A DNA stretch of 41,061 nucleotides. Origin: Bacilli bacterium (GTDB taxonomy: Bacteria; Bacillota_I; Bacilli_A; RF39; UBA660). Made by a program: the position numbers and the translations under genes. The notes below the pieces were generated by a model. The model was not told where the DNA came from. It saw only the letters and a list, made by a program, of their open reading frames with translations, and ran no database searches. The DNA is taken from NCBI GenBank assembly GCA_016297695.1, contig JAEDGC010000012.1:1-41061 (forward strand), read 5' to 3'. Shown one piece after another: positions 40,914 through 41,061 of this stretch (its first letter is position 1; every line of letters starts with the position of its first letter).

Positions 40914-41061
40914 ATAAAAAACTCCTTTAAAATTAATTTTTATTTAATATTATTAAAGACAAGTTTTTTTAGAACCTTTTTTTATATTTTTATTTAATTA
41001 ATTTAATTATTTAATATTTTTTAATTTATTATTAATTATATTTTTGTAATTAATTATTATT

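Overview
The window comes from a very AT-rich (roughly 27% GC by eye) endospore-forming Firmicute, most likely a member of the Clostridia. Evidence for sporulation: an alpha/beta small acid-soluble spore protein, SleB-YpeB, SpmA-SpmB, SpoIIR, a GerM-like lipoprotein-type gene and AbrB. Gene orders known from Bacillus are kept: tadA - SRP RNA - dnaX - ybaB - recR, and the tRNA-methyltransferase yabB - rsmI - abrB neighbourhood. TTG starts with good ribosome binding sites are common.

Layout. 1-4736 (minus): a YhaO-type nuclease, YqeK, Ddl and MurF. 4939-20104 (plus): a 15-kb envelope-glycan locus with a TagO-type initiator, flippase, sulfotransferase-like protein, glycosyltransferases, LicD, a PhnSTU2-like ABC importer with a LicC-like cytidylyltransferase, an O-antigen-ligase-like membrane protein, an Alg13/Alg14-like pair and GtrA. 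20119-22230 (minus): SASP, ypeB, sleB. 22390-24601 (plus): UgtP-like glycolipid synthase and an acyltransferase. 24656-28554 (minus): recR, ybaB, dnaX, SRP RNA, unknown membrane protein, tadA; then tRNA-Arg(CCU). 28916-32689: a TtcA-like protein, phosphoglucomutase and UDP-sugar pyrophosphorylase. 32814-33074: a GC-richer orphan cassette. 33134-41061: unknown gene, spoIIR, murA, walJ, spmAB, abrB, rsmI, yabB, a tiny ORF, gerM-like.

The main discovery. Ten genes look frameshifted, and every one is broken in the same way: an in-frame CGG codon, after which the conserved protein continues in the +1 frame, reading the GGN (glycine) that begins at the second base of the CGG. I found 12 such sites (two genes have two each). 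I read every CGG on both strands: about 55 sense-strand CGG trinucleotides are out of frame and reading continues normally across them; only 14 are in frame, 12 are these shift points, one lies four codons before the tadA stop (ambiguous), and one lies in the foreign-looking orphan ORF at 32814-33074. No in-frame CGG falls at a place where a conserved gene needs arginine. The simplest reading is that this organism has no normal tRNA for CGG and translates CGGN as glycine with a +1 frame change, in essential as well as sporulation genes. In dnaX this reveals a hidden C-terminus that brings the stop next to the ybaB ribosome binding site. Sequencing error cannot be excluded from sequence alone, but an error process should not know the reading frame.

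How the genes connect: pgcA and the UDP-sugar pyrophosphorylase could feed UgtP and the glycan locus; ddl/murF/murA make peptidoglycan precursors; TadA makes inosine-34 in tRNA-Arg(ACG), which reads CGU/CGC/CGA but not CGG, so CGG depends on a separate tRNA whose loss would create the vacant codon inferred here.
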